Assembly (NCBI GenBank): GCA_900556195.1
Contig: USOJ01000072.1
Coordinates: 1-6,302 of the forward strand
Source of the DNA: an uncultured Eubacteriales bacterium
GTDB lineage: Bacteria > Bacillota > Clostridia > Christensenellales > Borkfalkiaceae
Direction of reading: 5' to 3'
Length of the DNA: 6,302 nucleotides
Part shown: in pieces, positions 1 to 6,301 of the stretch
Layout of the letters: the number at the start of each line of letters is the position of its first letter
Position numbering within the stretch: position 1 is the first letter of the stretch
Notes under the pieces: model-generated
Database searches by the model: none
Told to the model about the DNA's origin: nothing
What the model saw: the letters and a program-made list of their open reading frames with translations, nothing else
Program-made: the position numbers and the translations under genes

Positions 1-40
1 CGACCTGCCTAGGGGGCTTCGCCGGAGGCTCAGAATGACA
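1..40 (-). repeat. Dispersed repeat fragment with GTCATTCTGAGC core
   Basis: Read on the minus strand, this segment begins with the core GTCATTCTGAGC (39-28), followed by a GC-rich tail containing the small palindrome GGC-TTC-GCC (15-23). The 12-base core occurs again, identical and in the same orientation, at 2989-2978. I recall this core as part of a short non-coding repeat family that is abundant in intergenic spacers of gut Firmicutes; that is memory and not a search result. The element may continue beyond the left edge of the window. No coding potential is seen here. Confidence 0.5.
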
Positions 41-45
41 GTTAA

Positions 46-74
46 AAAACACGCTACGCTCGCGATGACGGGAG
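46..74 (-). repeat. Second dispersed repeat fragment, GTCATCGCGAGCG type
   Basis: On the minus strand this reads CCGTCATCGCGAGCGTAGCG and then a run of six T (49-44). It resembles the GTCATTGCGAGCGAAGCG-type dispersed repeat of many Firmicutes and shares the pattern GTCAT-three bases-GAGC with its neighbour at 40-28, so the two may be related half-elements. It lies about 15 bases after the der stop codon. The hairpin before the T-run has only about 3 bp of clear stem, so I do not call a terminator. Confidence 0.4.
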
Positions 75-90
75 AATAAGACGATTGCGG

Positions 91-1410
91 TTATAAGTCG
101 CGGTCGGACTTTTCGCGCACGAATATGCGGATAGGCGTTCCTTCGAAACCGAACGACTTTCTTAAAGTGTTTTCTAAAAAGCGTTTATACGAAAAATGCA
201 TGAGTTCGGCGTTGTTTACGAAAAACACGAACGACGGCGGACACACTCCATCCTGCACGGCGTAATATATTTTAAGTCTTCTGCCGTTTTTGGTCGGCGG
301 TTCGGTAGCGCGCACGGCGGACGAAATTACGTCGTTCAGAAGCCCCGTCGTTATACGCTTTTCCGCGTTGGCTTTTACCTCCGCCGCCAGAGCGAGCAAT
401 TTATTTACTCTCTGCCCCGTTTTTGCCGAAATATACACGGACTTGAAATAGTCCATAAACGCGAGATCCGTCTGCAACTTCTTTTCAAACTCGTTTATGG
501 TATGAGTGTCTTTTTCGATAACGTCCCACTTGTTCATTACGATTACCGACGGCTTGCCTTGTTCGTGGATATAGCCCGCTATCTTTACGTCCTGTTCGGT
601 AAGACCCGCTTCGGAATCGACCACGAGCAGACACACGTCCGCCCTTCTTATCGCGCCTAACGCCCTTAAAACGCTGTAATATTCTACGTCTTCGTCTACC
701 GAACGTTTTCTTCTTATACCCGCCGTATCGATAAGCGTATATCTTTTGCCGTTTACGGTAATGGGCGTATCGATCGCGTCGCGGGTGGTGCCGGCAATAT
801 CGGAAACTATCGTTCTGTCGTAACCGAGCAAAGCGTTGGTTAAACTCGATTTGCCCGCGTTGGGTTTGCCGACTATGGCGATTTTCAAGCCGTCATCGCC
901 GTCGAGTTCTTCTGCGGACGGAAAATCGGCGCACACTTCGTCAAGAAGGTCGCCTATGCCCTTCGCCTGTTCGGCGGATATGCCGAAAGGTTGCCCCAGA
1001 CCCAATTCGTAAAAGTCGAAAAGGTCTTCGGGCTTATATACGTCGAGTTTGTTTACGGCAAGCACTACGGGTTTGCCCGACTTACGGAGCATATTAGCCA
1101 CGTCGTGGTCGGCGGAAGTAAGTCCGCTTTTTGCGTCGCAGAAAAATATAATGACGTTAGCCGTTTCTATGGCGATTTCGGCTTGCTTTTTGATATGCTT
1201 CCACATTTCGTCGGTGGACTTAATCTCTATACCGCCCGTATCGACGAGCGTGAAAGTTTTGCCGCACCATTCCGCGTCGCAATAAAGTCGGTCGCGCGTA
1301 ACGCCGGGCGTGTCTTCTACGATGGACAATTTCTGTCCCGTAACCCTGTTGAAAAACGTCGATTTGCCGACGTTGGGTCTTCCTACTATGGCTACTAACG
1401 GTTTATTCAT
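91..1410 (-). CDS. der: Ribosome biogenesis GTPase Der (EngA)
   Basis: Der is a cytoplasmic GTPase needed for maturation of the 50S ribosomal subunit and is essential in most bacteria. The 439-residue product has the full family layout: two consecutive TrmE-Era-type GTPase domains and a C-terminal KH-like domain. GTPase domain 1 shows G1 GRPNVGKS (10-17), G3 DTGG (57-60), G4 NKLD (120-123) and G5 SAE (145-147). An acidic linker (about 164-174) leads to domain 2, with G1 GKPNAGKS (181-188), G3 DTAG (228-231), G4 NKWD (293-296) and G5 SAK (328-330). The KH-like domain occupies about 350-439. Length is typical and no motif is missing. The ATG at 1410 is preceded by GGAGAA (1420-1415) and gives the expected N-terminus directly before the first P-loop. 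The gene overlaps the upstream membrane-protein gene by 8 nt, so co-transcription and translational coupling are likely. The stop is TAA; no convincing terminator follows. Confidence 0.98.
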   Translation of the reverse strand: MNKPLVAIVGRPNVGKSTFFNRVTGQKLSIVEDTPGVTRDRLYCDAEWCGKTFTLVDTGGIEIKSTDEMWKHIKKQAEIAIETANVIIFFCDAKSGLTSADHDVANMLRKSGKPVVLAVNKLDVYKPEDLFDFYELGLGQPFGISAEQAKGIGDLLDEVCADFPSAEELDGDDGLKIAIVGKPNAGKSSLTNALLGYDRTIVSDIAGTTRDAIDTPITVNGKRYTLIDTAGIRRKRSVDEDVEYYSVLRALGAIRRADVCLLVVDSEAGLTEQDVKIAGYIHEQGKPSVIVMNKWDVIEKDTHTINEFEKKLQTDLAFMDYFKSVYISAKTGQRVNKLLALAAEVKANAEKRITTGLLNDVISSAVRATEPPTKNGRRLKIYYAVQDGVCPPSFVFFVNNAELMHFSYKRFLENTLRKSFGFEGTPIRIFVREKSDRDL

Positions 1411-2869
1411 TTGCTTCTCCGTCGATGGGTTTTAAGGTCTGTAATTGATTTTCTTCAGGCTTTTTATACGCGAGTTTTTCGGTAACTGCGGTTACGAGCG
1501 CGAACAGGTAAAGAACGTACGGCATAACGTAGGATATATCGAGCAAACCTATAAACAGGTTCGCCGCAAGAAATACGACCATATAAATTCTGCCCTCGTA
1601 TTTGCGGATATAGAGCCTTATAAGAAGGAATATAACCGCTATCATCGAAAGTATTCCGACTATTCCCGCGCTGCCGATAGCGTCGAAAATATAGTTATGC
1701 GCGTAACGCGAATAGTAAAACGACTGCCCGTCGCTGCTTTCCATAAAGCGGCGGCAAAAACCTACGCCGATTATCGGGCTTTCGGTAAAGTATTTAAGTC
1801 TTAACTTCCAGTGGTCTATTCTGCCGCTCGATATTTTTGACAAATCCATATTCCCGAGCGAAGCGAAGGCTTTTTCGATATAGGCGACAACGTCGATATT
1901 CGTCTTTCTGACGATTACCGCAAGCGCGGCTACGCAACCGAGCAGGAATATAAGAAAAATAAGCGCGAGCGACTTTCTGTTTTCTTTTCTTTTTACGAAA
2001 GTCTTTATACAAAAGAAAATCGCTATAACTCCGCCTGCGATGATTCCCGTGCGCGACAGGGTTAAAATAATGCACAGCGACGAAAAAATCGCAATCGTCC
2101 AGTAAAATATTACGTGTTTATTCTTTTCGGCTTTATAGTACGCGAACGGCAGAAACATAGCGATAAGTTCGCCCGCGATGTTGCTTACGCCCCACCCCGT
2201 TATGATTTCGCCTTTCCATGCGGAAAAGCCCTTTTCTTTTATGGTCGACTTAAACAAGTCGTATCGTATAACGTACACGAAAGCGACCTGACACGCCGCG
2301 ATAAAAGCCACTTCGGCAAGAAGCGTAGCGATATACTCGAACAAGTCGCCGTCGTTTTTGACGGTGGCGACGAATATAACGTAAAAACCGAACAGACAAG
2401 CGACCACTATCGAATTTGCGAGAAGACTTTGCAGGTAATATTGCTGCCCTATGCCCGCGATTAAAAACGTGAAAGAAGCGATGCCGAAAGCGAGATAAGA
2501 TTTACCGCTTTTTATATTTTTGCGTTCTTTTATAACTCTGTAAATTATCCCCGCGAAAGCGACTACGCCCGCCACGATCATAGGATATAGGTGTTGGGGT
2601 TGGGTAAGATAATTAGAATTATCGCCGTACCCGGGACTGTGTTGAGTGGAAACTACGAAAATCGTATTTACGAATATCGTCAGCCACCCGCGATAATCGT
2701 CTACGAACGCCGCCATAAAGCCCATTGCAAGGCAATAAAGCACGACCGAGTACATATCTATCGCGAGCATATGCACGACAAGGGTCAACGCTCCGACCGC
2801 CCACACGTAGGCGGGCTTTCCGACGAATTCGTTTATTCTGGCGATTACGCCTTTGAAAGTTTTCTCCAT
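1403..2869 (-). CDS. O-antigen ligase/polymerase-family membrane protein (Wzy/WaaL-like)
   Basis: This is a polytopic inner-membrane protein of about 488 residues with roughly 11-13 hydrophobic segments. The proteins it resembles (Wzy_C / O-antigen ligase family, PF04932) move or polymerise undecaprenyl-linked glycans on the outer face of the membrane. Family marks, numbered from the ATG used here: LSRTG at about 271-275 at the end of a membrane helix, then a large extracytoplasmic loop with SGRIDHW (about 348-354), SPIIGVGF (about 364-371) and AHN (about 390-392), followed by the last 3-4 helices. Arg and His residues in that loop are typical of the active region. The tail (about 465-488) is polar. 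I chose ATG 2869 because GGAG lies 9 bases upstream; a TTG at 2905 would add 12 charged residues preceded by a weaker GGAAGG. No other glycan gene is visible, so substrate and ligase-versus-polymerase role cannot be assigned. It overlaps der by 8 nt and is probably co-transcribed with it. Confidence 0.83.
   Translation of the reverse strand: MEKTFKGVIARINEFVGKPAYVWAVGALTLVVHMLAIDMYSVVLYCLAMGFMAAFVDDYRGWLTIFVNTIFVVSTQHSPGYGDNSNYLTQPQHLYPMIVAGVVAFAGIIYRVIKERKNIKSGKSYLAFGIASFTFLIAGIGQQYYLQSLLANSIVVACLFGFYVIFVATVKNDGDLFEYIATLLAEVAFIAACQVAFVYVIRYDLFKSTIKEKGFSAWKGEIITGWGVSNIAGELIAMFLPFAYYKAEKNKHVIFYWTIAIFSSLCIILTLSRTGIIAGGVIAIFFCIKTFVKRKENRKSLALIFLIFLLGCVAALAVIVRKTNIDVVAYIEKAFASLGNMDLSKISSGRIDHWKLRLKYFTESPIIGVGFCRRFMESSDGQSFYYSRYAHNYIFDAIGSAGIVGILSMIAVIFLLIRLYIRKYEGRIYMVVFLAANLFIGLLDISYVMPYVLYLFALVTAVTEKLAYKKPEENQLQTLKPIDGEANE
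1415..1420 (-). promoter_or_regulatory. Ribosome binding site of der
   Basis: GGAGAA on the minus strand, four bases before the der ATG (1410-1408). It lies inside the last codons of the upstream ligase-like gene, whose TAA (1405-1403) falls just inside der. Ribosomes ending the upstream gene finish within reach of this site, which fits coupled translation. Confidence 0.75.
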
Positions 2870-2878
2870 TTTTCGTTT

Positions 2879-2882
2879 CTCC
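2879..2882 (-). promoter_or_regulatory. Ribosome binding site deciding the ligase start
   Basis: GGAG on the minus strand, 9 bases before the ATG at 2869-2867. It supports the internal ATG over the TTG at 2905-2903, which has only GGAAGG (2918-2913) upstream, lying at the edge of the repeat. The choice is likely but not certain. Confidence 0.55.
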
Positions 2883-2911
2883 GATTTTATTATTTTCTCC
2901 TGCAAACGGCG

Positions 2912-2990
2912 CCCTTCCGGAACTCATCCGTCGCGCTGCGCGCGCCACCTTCCCTGCAAGGGAAGGCAAGTGGCGTTGCTCAGAATGACG
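2912..2990 (-). repeat. Hairpin-rich dispersed repeat in the ligase leader
   Basis: On the minus strand this begins with GTCATTCTGAGC (2989-2978, identical to 39-28). A strong imperfect hairpin follows: CGCCA(C) at 2943-2948 pairs with (G)TGGCG at 2970-2975, and CTTCCCT (2949-2955) pairs with AGGGAAG (2959-2965), with a 3-base loop and a 4-base bulge. A second small GC palindrome lies at 2932-2944 (CGCGC, TGC loop, GCGCG). The CTCATCCGTC and TTCCCTGCAAGGGAA parts match, from memory, a dispersed non-coding repeat frequent in gut Firmicutes. There is no T-run after either stem, so it does not look like an intrinsic terminator. It lies between the predicted promoter and the ligase start, so it would be transcribed as leader RNA. 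Confidence 0.6.
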
Positions 2991-3016
2991 CATATAAAAT
3001 CATATCACCAACGTAC

Positions 3017-3045
3017 ATAATACAACATTTCCTGCGATTATGCAA
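3017..3045 (-). promoter_or_regulatory. Putative sigma-A promoter for the ligase-der unit
   Basis: On the minus strand, a -35-like TTGCAT (3045-3040; only TTG matches the consensus) is followed by a 17-base spacer and a -10-like TATTAT (3022-3017; five of six bases match). The -35 box overlaps the last sense codon and TAA of the helicase gene. The start of transcription would fall near 3010, giving a leader of about 140 nt to the ATG at 2869. The weak -35 makes this a moderate call. Confidence 0.45.
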
Positions 3046-6000
3046 GCGATATACGGTCGGAAACCGAACGGACGAAAAGTCCGCGTTCTTCGCCGAGCGT
3101 TACGCAGTCGTTTATATACGCCGCGAATTTATCCGTTACTTTCGGCAGTCTTAACGCCACGCACGCGACCGAAGCGATTTCTTCGGTATAGAGCGCGACT
3201 TTGTCTTCGAGCGCGGCTTTTATAAGCGCGATTATCTCGTAAGGGGTGAAGTCCGTTTCGTATCTTCTTACCGCTTTTTCGCCCGTTTCTACCCTGTACT
3301 TATCGAAAGTAACGGGTTTATCCGTCTTGCGGTAATAAAACTCGCCGAGCATCTTTTCGCGTTTGAAACCGCAGAGCGGAATAAGCGCGAGCATTCTGTT
3401 TTCTACCTTGTTGCCGAATTTCAATATTCCGAGCGTAGAAAGCGTTCTTCTTATAAGGAATTTTTCGGATATCGGCTCTTCCGCGCCGACGATCGCTTTA
3501 AGCCGCGACACGATTTCCGCGTCGTTGTCGCCGGAAGTTACGTAGTCGGCGGTTTCGAAAAGTTGAGTAACGTTTGCGCACTTGTACGCCTTTTGCGCTT
3601 TGGCTATACCGGACCCCGTCTTTTTATCTCTGCCCGTAATGCGGTCGAGCAGGTCTTTTATGCGTTTTATCTCGCGTTTGGGGTTATTGTAGTAGTTGAC
3701 GGCAAATACCCTCGTAACGTTCCAGTTATTGCGTTTAAGGGTCTGAATCTGCAATACGTTTCTGTCTTTTACAGAGAATTTATCGTTGCCGTCGCACATA
3801 ACCGCGAGAATAAATCTGTGTTTGTTCTTGGGGTCGAGCACGGCTACGTCTATCTTGAAGTCGGAAACGCCCACGTCGAAACGGCACTCGTAGCCGTATT
3901 GCGACAAAGCCGCGGCTATATACTTGCCCAACCCCGCGCGGGTTTTCGCTACGCTGTCGGACGAAACCGCAAGCGTGGTTTTGCCTTTTTCTGCGAAATT
4001 CAGAAACGCTTTAAGCCCCGCAACGCCCTTACTGTTGGTCTTTGAAAGATCTATCATAGCGCCGGTTATCGACGAGAACACTATCATTTCTTCTCTCGCT
4101 CTCGAAGCGGCTACGTTCAGTCTGCGCCAGCCGCCCGCCTGATTGAGCGGTCCGAAATTGAGCGATATTCTTCCGTTTTTGTCGGGACCGTAGCAGACCG
4201 AGAAGAGTACCACGTCGCGTTCGTCGCCCTGTACGTTTTCAAGGTTTTTGACGAACACGGGTTCTTCCCTTTCGTAAGCCCTTTCTTCGAGTTTTTCGTT
4301 CGAGATGGCAGCCGTGAGCCTGCGTTCGATATAATCTCTCTGTACGCTCGAAAAGGTTACCACGCCTATGCTCGAACGGCAAAGAACGGGGTCTTTCAGG
4401 TGGCGGATAACCTCTTTGACGAGAGCGTCCGCTTCGGGTTTGTTGCGTTTGGTAAAGCCGCGGTCGTACAAACCGTCTTCGACGTAAACGAATTTAACCC
4501 TGCTGTCCGGCGCGTCGGGCGACGGGAAAGTACAAAGTTTATTGCCGTAATAGGTAACGTTGGAAAACGCGATAAGGCTTTCGTGCTTACTGCGGTAGTG
4601 CCATACGAGATGCCTTTCGTCTACGCCGAGCGCAAGGCAATCGTCGAGAACGCTTTCCATATCCTCGGTTTCGATTTCGTCTTCGTCCACGCGGTTGGAA
4701 TCGAAGAAAGCCGTAGGCGGCAACTGTTTGGGGTCGCCTACGATTATCGCCGACTTCGCCCTTGCGAGCGAGCCTATCGCTTCGGCGGTGGGCATCTGCG
4801 AGGCTTCGTCGAAGATTACCACGTCAAAATTCATGTCAGGGCCAAGGAATGTGCTTACGCTCAGCGGCGACATCAAAAAGCACGGTTTAAGCGTCTGCGT
4901 CAGTTGCCACGTGTCGGCAAGCAGTTGACGTATGCCCTTTTGTTTGCGTTTCTTTTCGCCCTCGCGAAGAAGCACCGACACCTGACTGCGCGCGGAAATC
5001 ATCTCGAGGTCGGGGCGTGTTTCCGACAAAGTCGCTTTGATTGCCGCTTTGTTTATCTCAAATTGCAGTCGGTCCTTTTCGGCAAAGGTTTCCACCAGTT
5101 TGTCGTGCGGTATGCGCGACAGTTCGGTAAGCGACGGCGTTACGTGCAGAATTTCGTCCACCCATTGGGTGAAGAACAGTTTGGCGTACACCTTGTCCAG
5201 TTGGTTTAGCGGCAGGTGTTCGTCCAGTGCCTTGTTTACAAAGTCCATCGCCGACAGTTCCGCAAGGCGGTTGGTCAGGCGGCAGAAACGGCACCAGTTG
5301 TCCAGTTGGTCGGTTGCGGCAAGACAGGCGTTGGCTTTGTCGTAGGTTTTGGCAAGGGCTACGCCCGTGATGTCGAATTCCGTCTTGTCGTAGTCGTTTA
5401 TCAGTTTGCCAAGTTCCGCCTCGTCGGAAAACGCCGCGTCAAGCCACCCTGCAAGGGTGTTGAACGTGTCTTTTCTGGCGGCAAAGACTTCGTTTGTCAT
5501 CTTGGCAAGCGTGCCGAAGTCCGTGCCCGGTATGTATTCCTTGGCGGCGGCAAGTTCCTTCGTTACCGCGTTCCAGTCGGTGTTGAGCCCGTCGTAGCAA
5601 CCTATGCGGTTGTCCAGTTGCGCCTCGGCATTGCGGAAAATCGCCGTTTGCCGTTGGTACACAGACAACAGTTCGGTTGCCTTTACGGCGTCGGCGTAGC
5701 GTATGCTTTTGCCTTCTTTGCAGGTTCGGCGTATGCTGCGGAACAGTTTGCGGTATGCGCCGCTCATCCTTTTCCATGCTGTGGCGAAGTCCGTTGTCAG
5801 TTGCTTGTTGAGAGCTGCGCCGTCAAGGGCGTAGATTCCGTCGTTGTAGGTTTCGTCAAGGGTGTGGCGCGATTGCAGCACTTGCTCCGCGCTTTGTTGC
5901 ATTGTCGCGGCAAGTTCCGTCACTTCGGCAAGGGACGTCGCGTTGAGTAGTCCCGGCGTAAGCACTCTGCTTCTGCCTGCCGCCTTAAAAAACGCTCTGT

Positions 6001-6085
6001 ACTTCTGCGCGGCGGCGACGGACGGCACAGTAAAACCGTAGGTTGCGTCCAGTTGCGCCGACAACTTACACAGAAGCAGACACAA
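3038..6085 (-). CDS. Large SF1 helicase with Vsr-like nuclease and DUF3320-like C-terminus; main fragment of a disrupted gene
   Basis: ATP-driven superfamily 1 nucleic-acid helicase of the COG1112 (AAA_11/AAA_12) group; relatives have an N-terminal DUF4011 domain and Walker A, both expected beyond the right edge. Counting 1015 residues from the arbitrary TTG at 6085: residues 1-400 are the alpha-helical insert between motifs I and II. Then come motif II DEASQ (426-430), motif III GDPKQLPPT (450-458), HYRS (496-499), VVTFSSVQRD (575-584), motif V VQGDERDVV (618-626) and motif VI NVAASRARE (657-665). A Vsr-like nuclease fold (MTES_1575 type) spans about 712-820 with Asp746 in KIDVAV, but LAVMCDG (760-766) has Met763 where relatives have Glu. 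A DUF3320-like region spans about 865-1015. The reading frame stays open upstream of the TTG to an in-frame TAA at 6154-6152 and resumes as coding beyond it, so this is one gene broken by a stop. No good ribosome binding site precedes the TTG or the first ATG (codon 62). Codon use changes near residue 420. The cellular role is unknown; genome defence is possible. Confidence 0.85.
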   Translation of the reverse strand: MCLLLCKLSAQLDATYGFTVPSVAAAQKYRAFFKAAGRSRVLTPGLLNATSLAEVTELAATMQQSAEQVLQSRHTLDETYNDGIYALDGAALNKQLTTDFATAWKRMSGAYRKLFRSIRRTCKEGKSIRYADAVKATELLSVYQRQTAIFRNAEAQLDNRIGCYDGLNTDWNAVTKELAAAKEYIPGTDFGTLAKMTNEVFAARKDTFNTLAGWLDAAFSDEAELGKLINDYDKTEFDITGVALAKTYDKANACLAATDQLDNWCRFCRLTNRLAELSAMDFVNKALDEHLPLNQLDKVYAKLFFTQWVDEILHVTPSLTELSRIPHDKLVETFAEKDRLQFEINKAAIKATLSETRPDLEMISARSQVSVLLREGEKKRKQKGIRQLLADTWQLTQTLKPCFLMSPLSVSTFLGPDMNFDVVIFDEASQMPTAEAIGSLARAKSAIIVGDPKQLPPTAFFDSNRVDEDEIETEDMESVLDDCLALGVDERHLVWHYRSKHESLIAFSNVTYYGNKLCTFPSPDAPDSRVKFVYVEDGLYDRGFTKRNKPEADALVKEVIRHLKDPVLCRSSIGVVTFSSVQRDYIERRLTAAISNEKLEERAYEREEPVFVKNLENVQGDERDVVLFSVCYGPDKNGRISLNFGPLNQAGGWRRLNVAASRAREEMIVFSSITGAMIDLSKTNSKGVAGLKAFLNFAEKGKTTLAVSSDSVAKTRAGLGKYIAAALSQYGYECRFDVGVSDFKIDVAVLDPKNKHRFILAVMCDGNDKFSVKDRNVLQIQTLKRNNWNVTRVFAVNYYNNPKREIKRIKDLLDRITGRDKKTGSGIAKAQKAYKCANVTQLFETADYVTSGDNDAEIVSRLKAIVGAEEPISEKFLIRRTLSTLGILKFGNKVENRMLALIPLCGFKREKMLGEFYYRKTDKPVTFDKYRVETGEKAVRRYETDFTPYEIIALIKAALEDKVALYTEEIASVACVALRLPKVTDKFAAYINDCVTLGEERGLFVRSVSDRISLA
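3626..3952 (-). other. Vsr-like (MTES_1575-type) nuclease domain with altered active site
   Basis: Residues about 712-820 of the helicase product. The fold order fits the family: a helix (KYIAAALSQYGY), a strand pair with KIDVAV (Asp746), a hydrophobic strand ending in CDG (764-766), a helix with conserved Arg775, and then NWNVTRVFAV followed by NNPKREIKRI. The family pattern, as I know it, is an IECDG-YHSA-ARDRD run. Here Glu is Met763, the Tyr-His pair is Lys769-Phe770, and about two residues are missing before the Arg helix. Fold membership is fairly clear; nuclease activity is doubtful. Confidence 0.6.
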
Positions 6086-6151
6086 CTGCTTAAGTGCCTT
6101 AAGTTGCGTGCGTGCGCTTACTGCCTTCTGGTAGGACGCGTCGAGGTTTTT

Positions 6152-6301
6152 TTAGCCGTACCACACGTTTGTGCGGTAGTCGTAGCCGATTGTGGGTTGG
6201 TACTCGGCAAACTGCGCAAGGCATTCCGTCACTTCGTTTACGTAACTTGCGCCCTTTTGCGGGATGTCGGCGATTACGTAGTGGAAGTCGGGCGTGTTGC
6301 G
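6152..6301 (-). pseudogene. Upstream in-frame piece of the same helicase gene, ending at a premature TAA
   Basis: The reading frame of the helicase fragment continues upstream of 6085 through 22 further sense codons (6151-6086) to a TAA at 6154-6152. Beyond it the same frame is open for 49 codons to the window edge, ending in TNVWYG before the stop. The frame is identical on both sides, so a single substitution explains the stop better than an indel; CAA to TAA is the simplest, since CAA is the preferred Gln codon in this segment. The piece shows the same CAA/GTG/CTT-leaning codon choice as the following 1.3 kb. It should belong to the region after Walker A in this family. It is partial, its 5' end is outside the window, and the disruption could also be a sequencing error. 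Confidence 0.65.

Noticed and set aside
44..74. Intrinsic terminator after der
   Set aside because: There is a run of six T on the minus strand, but the preceding sequence forms only about a 3 bp stem. The sequence is better explained as dispersed-repeat fragments.
1794..2075. Second minus-strand frame of 93 codons inside the ligase gene
   Set aside because: It is out of frame with the membrane protein, rich in Arg/Lys, and has no ribosome binding site or recognisable motif. The 124-codon frame at 2619-2993 is rejected for the same reasons and because it runs into the repeat.
2943..2975. Hairpin as intrinsic terminator of the helicase gene
   Set aside because: The stem is strong but no T-run follows it on either strand, and it is part of a repeat-like element.
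2870..3037. Riboswitch or small RNA in the leader
   Set aside because: The structure seen is accounted for by the dispersed-repeat hairpins, and I recognise no known riboswitch core.
4400..5209. Long open frame of 269 codons on the plus strand, antisense to the helicase
   Set aside because: It lies fully inside a gene with clear helicase motifs on the other strand. It encodes a low-complexity Arg/Phe/Val-rich product typical of antisense shadows. The same reasoning applies to the other plus-strand frames (such as 5216-5950, 2591-3154, 3563-4045).
6145..6154. A AAA AAC slippery heptamer directly after the TAA, suggesting programmed frameshifting
   Set aside because: The heptamer is in the right phase but lies downstream of the stop in the reading direction, so ribosomes would terminate before reaching it. 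The coding frame is also the same on both sides, so a -1 shift would not restore the protein.
6152..6154. Reassigned TAA codon (alternative genetic code)
   Set aside because: der, the ligase-like gene and the helicase itself all end at TAA in the expected places, so TAA acts as a normal stop in this genome.
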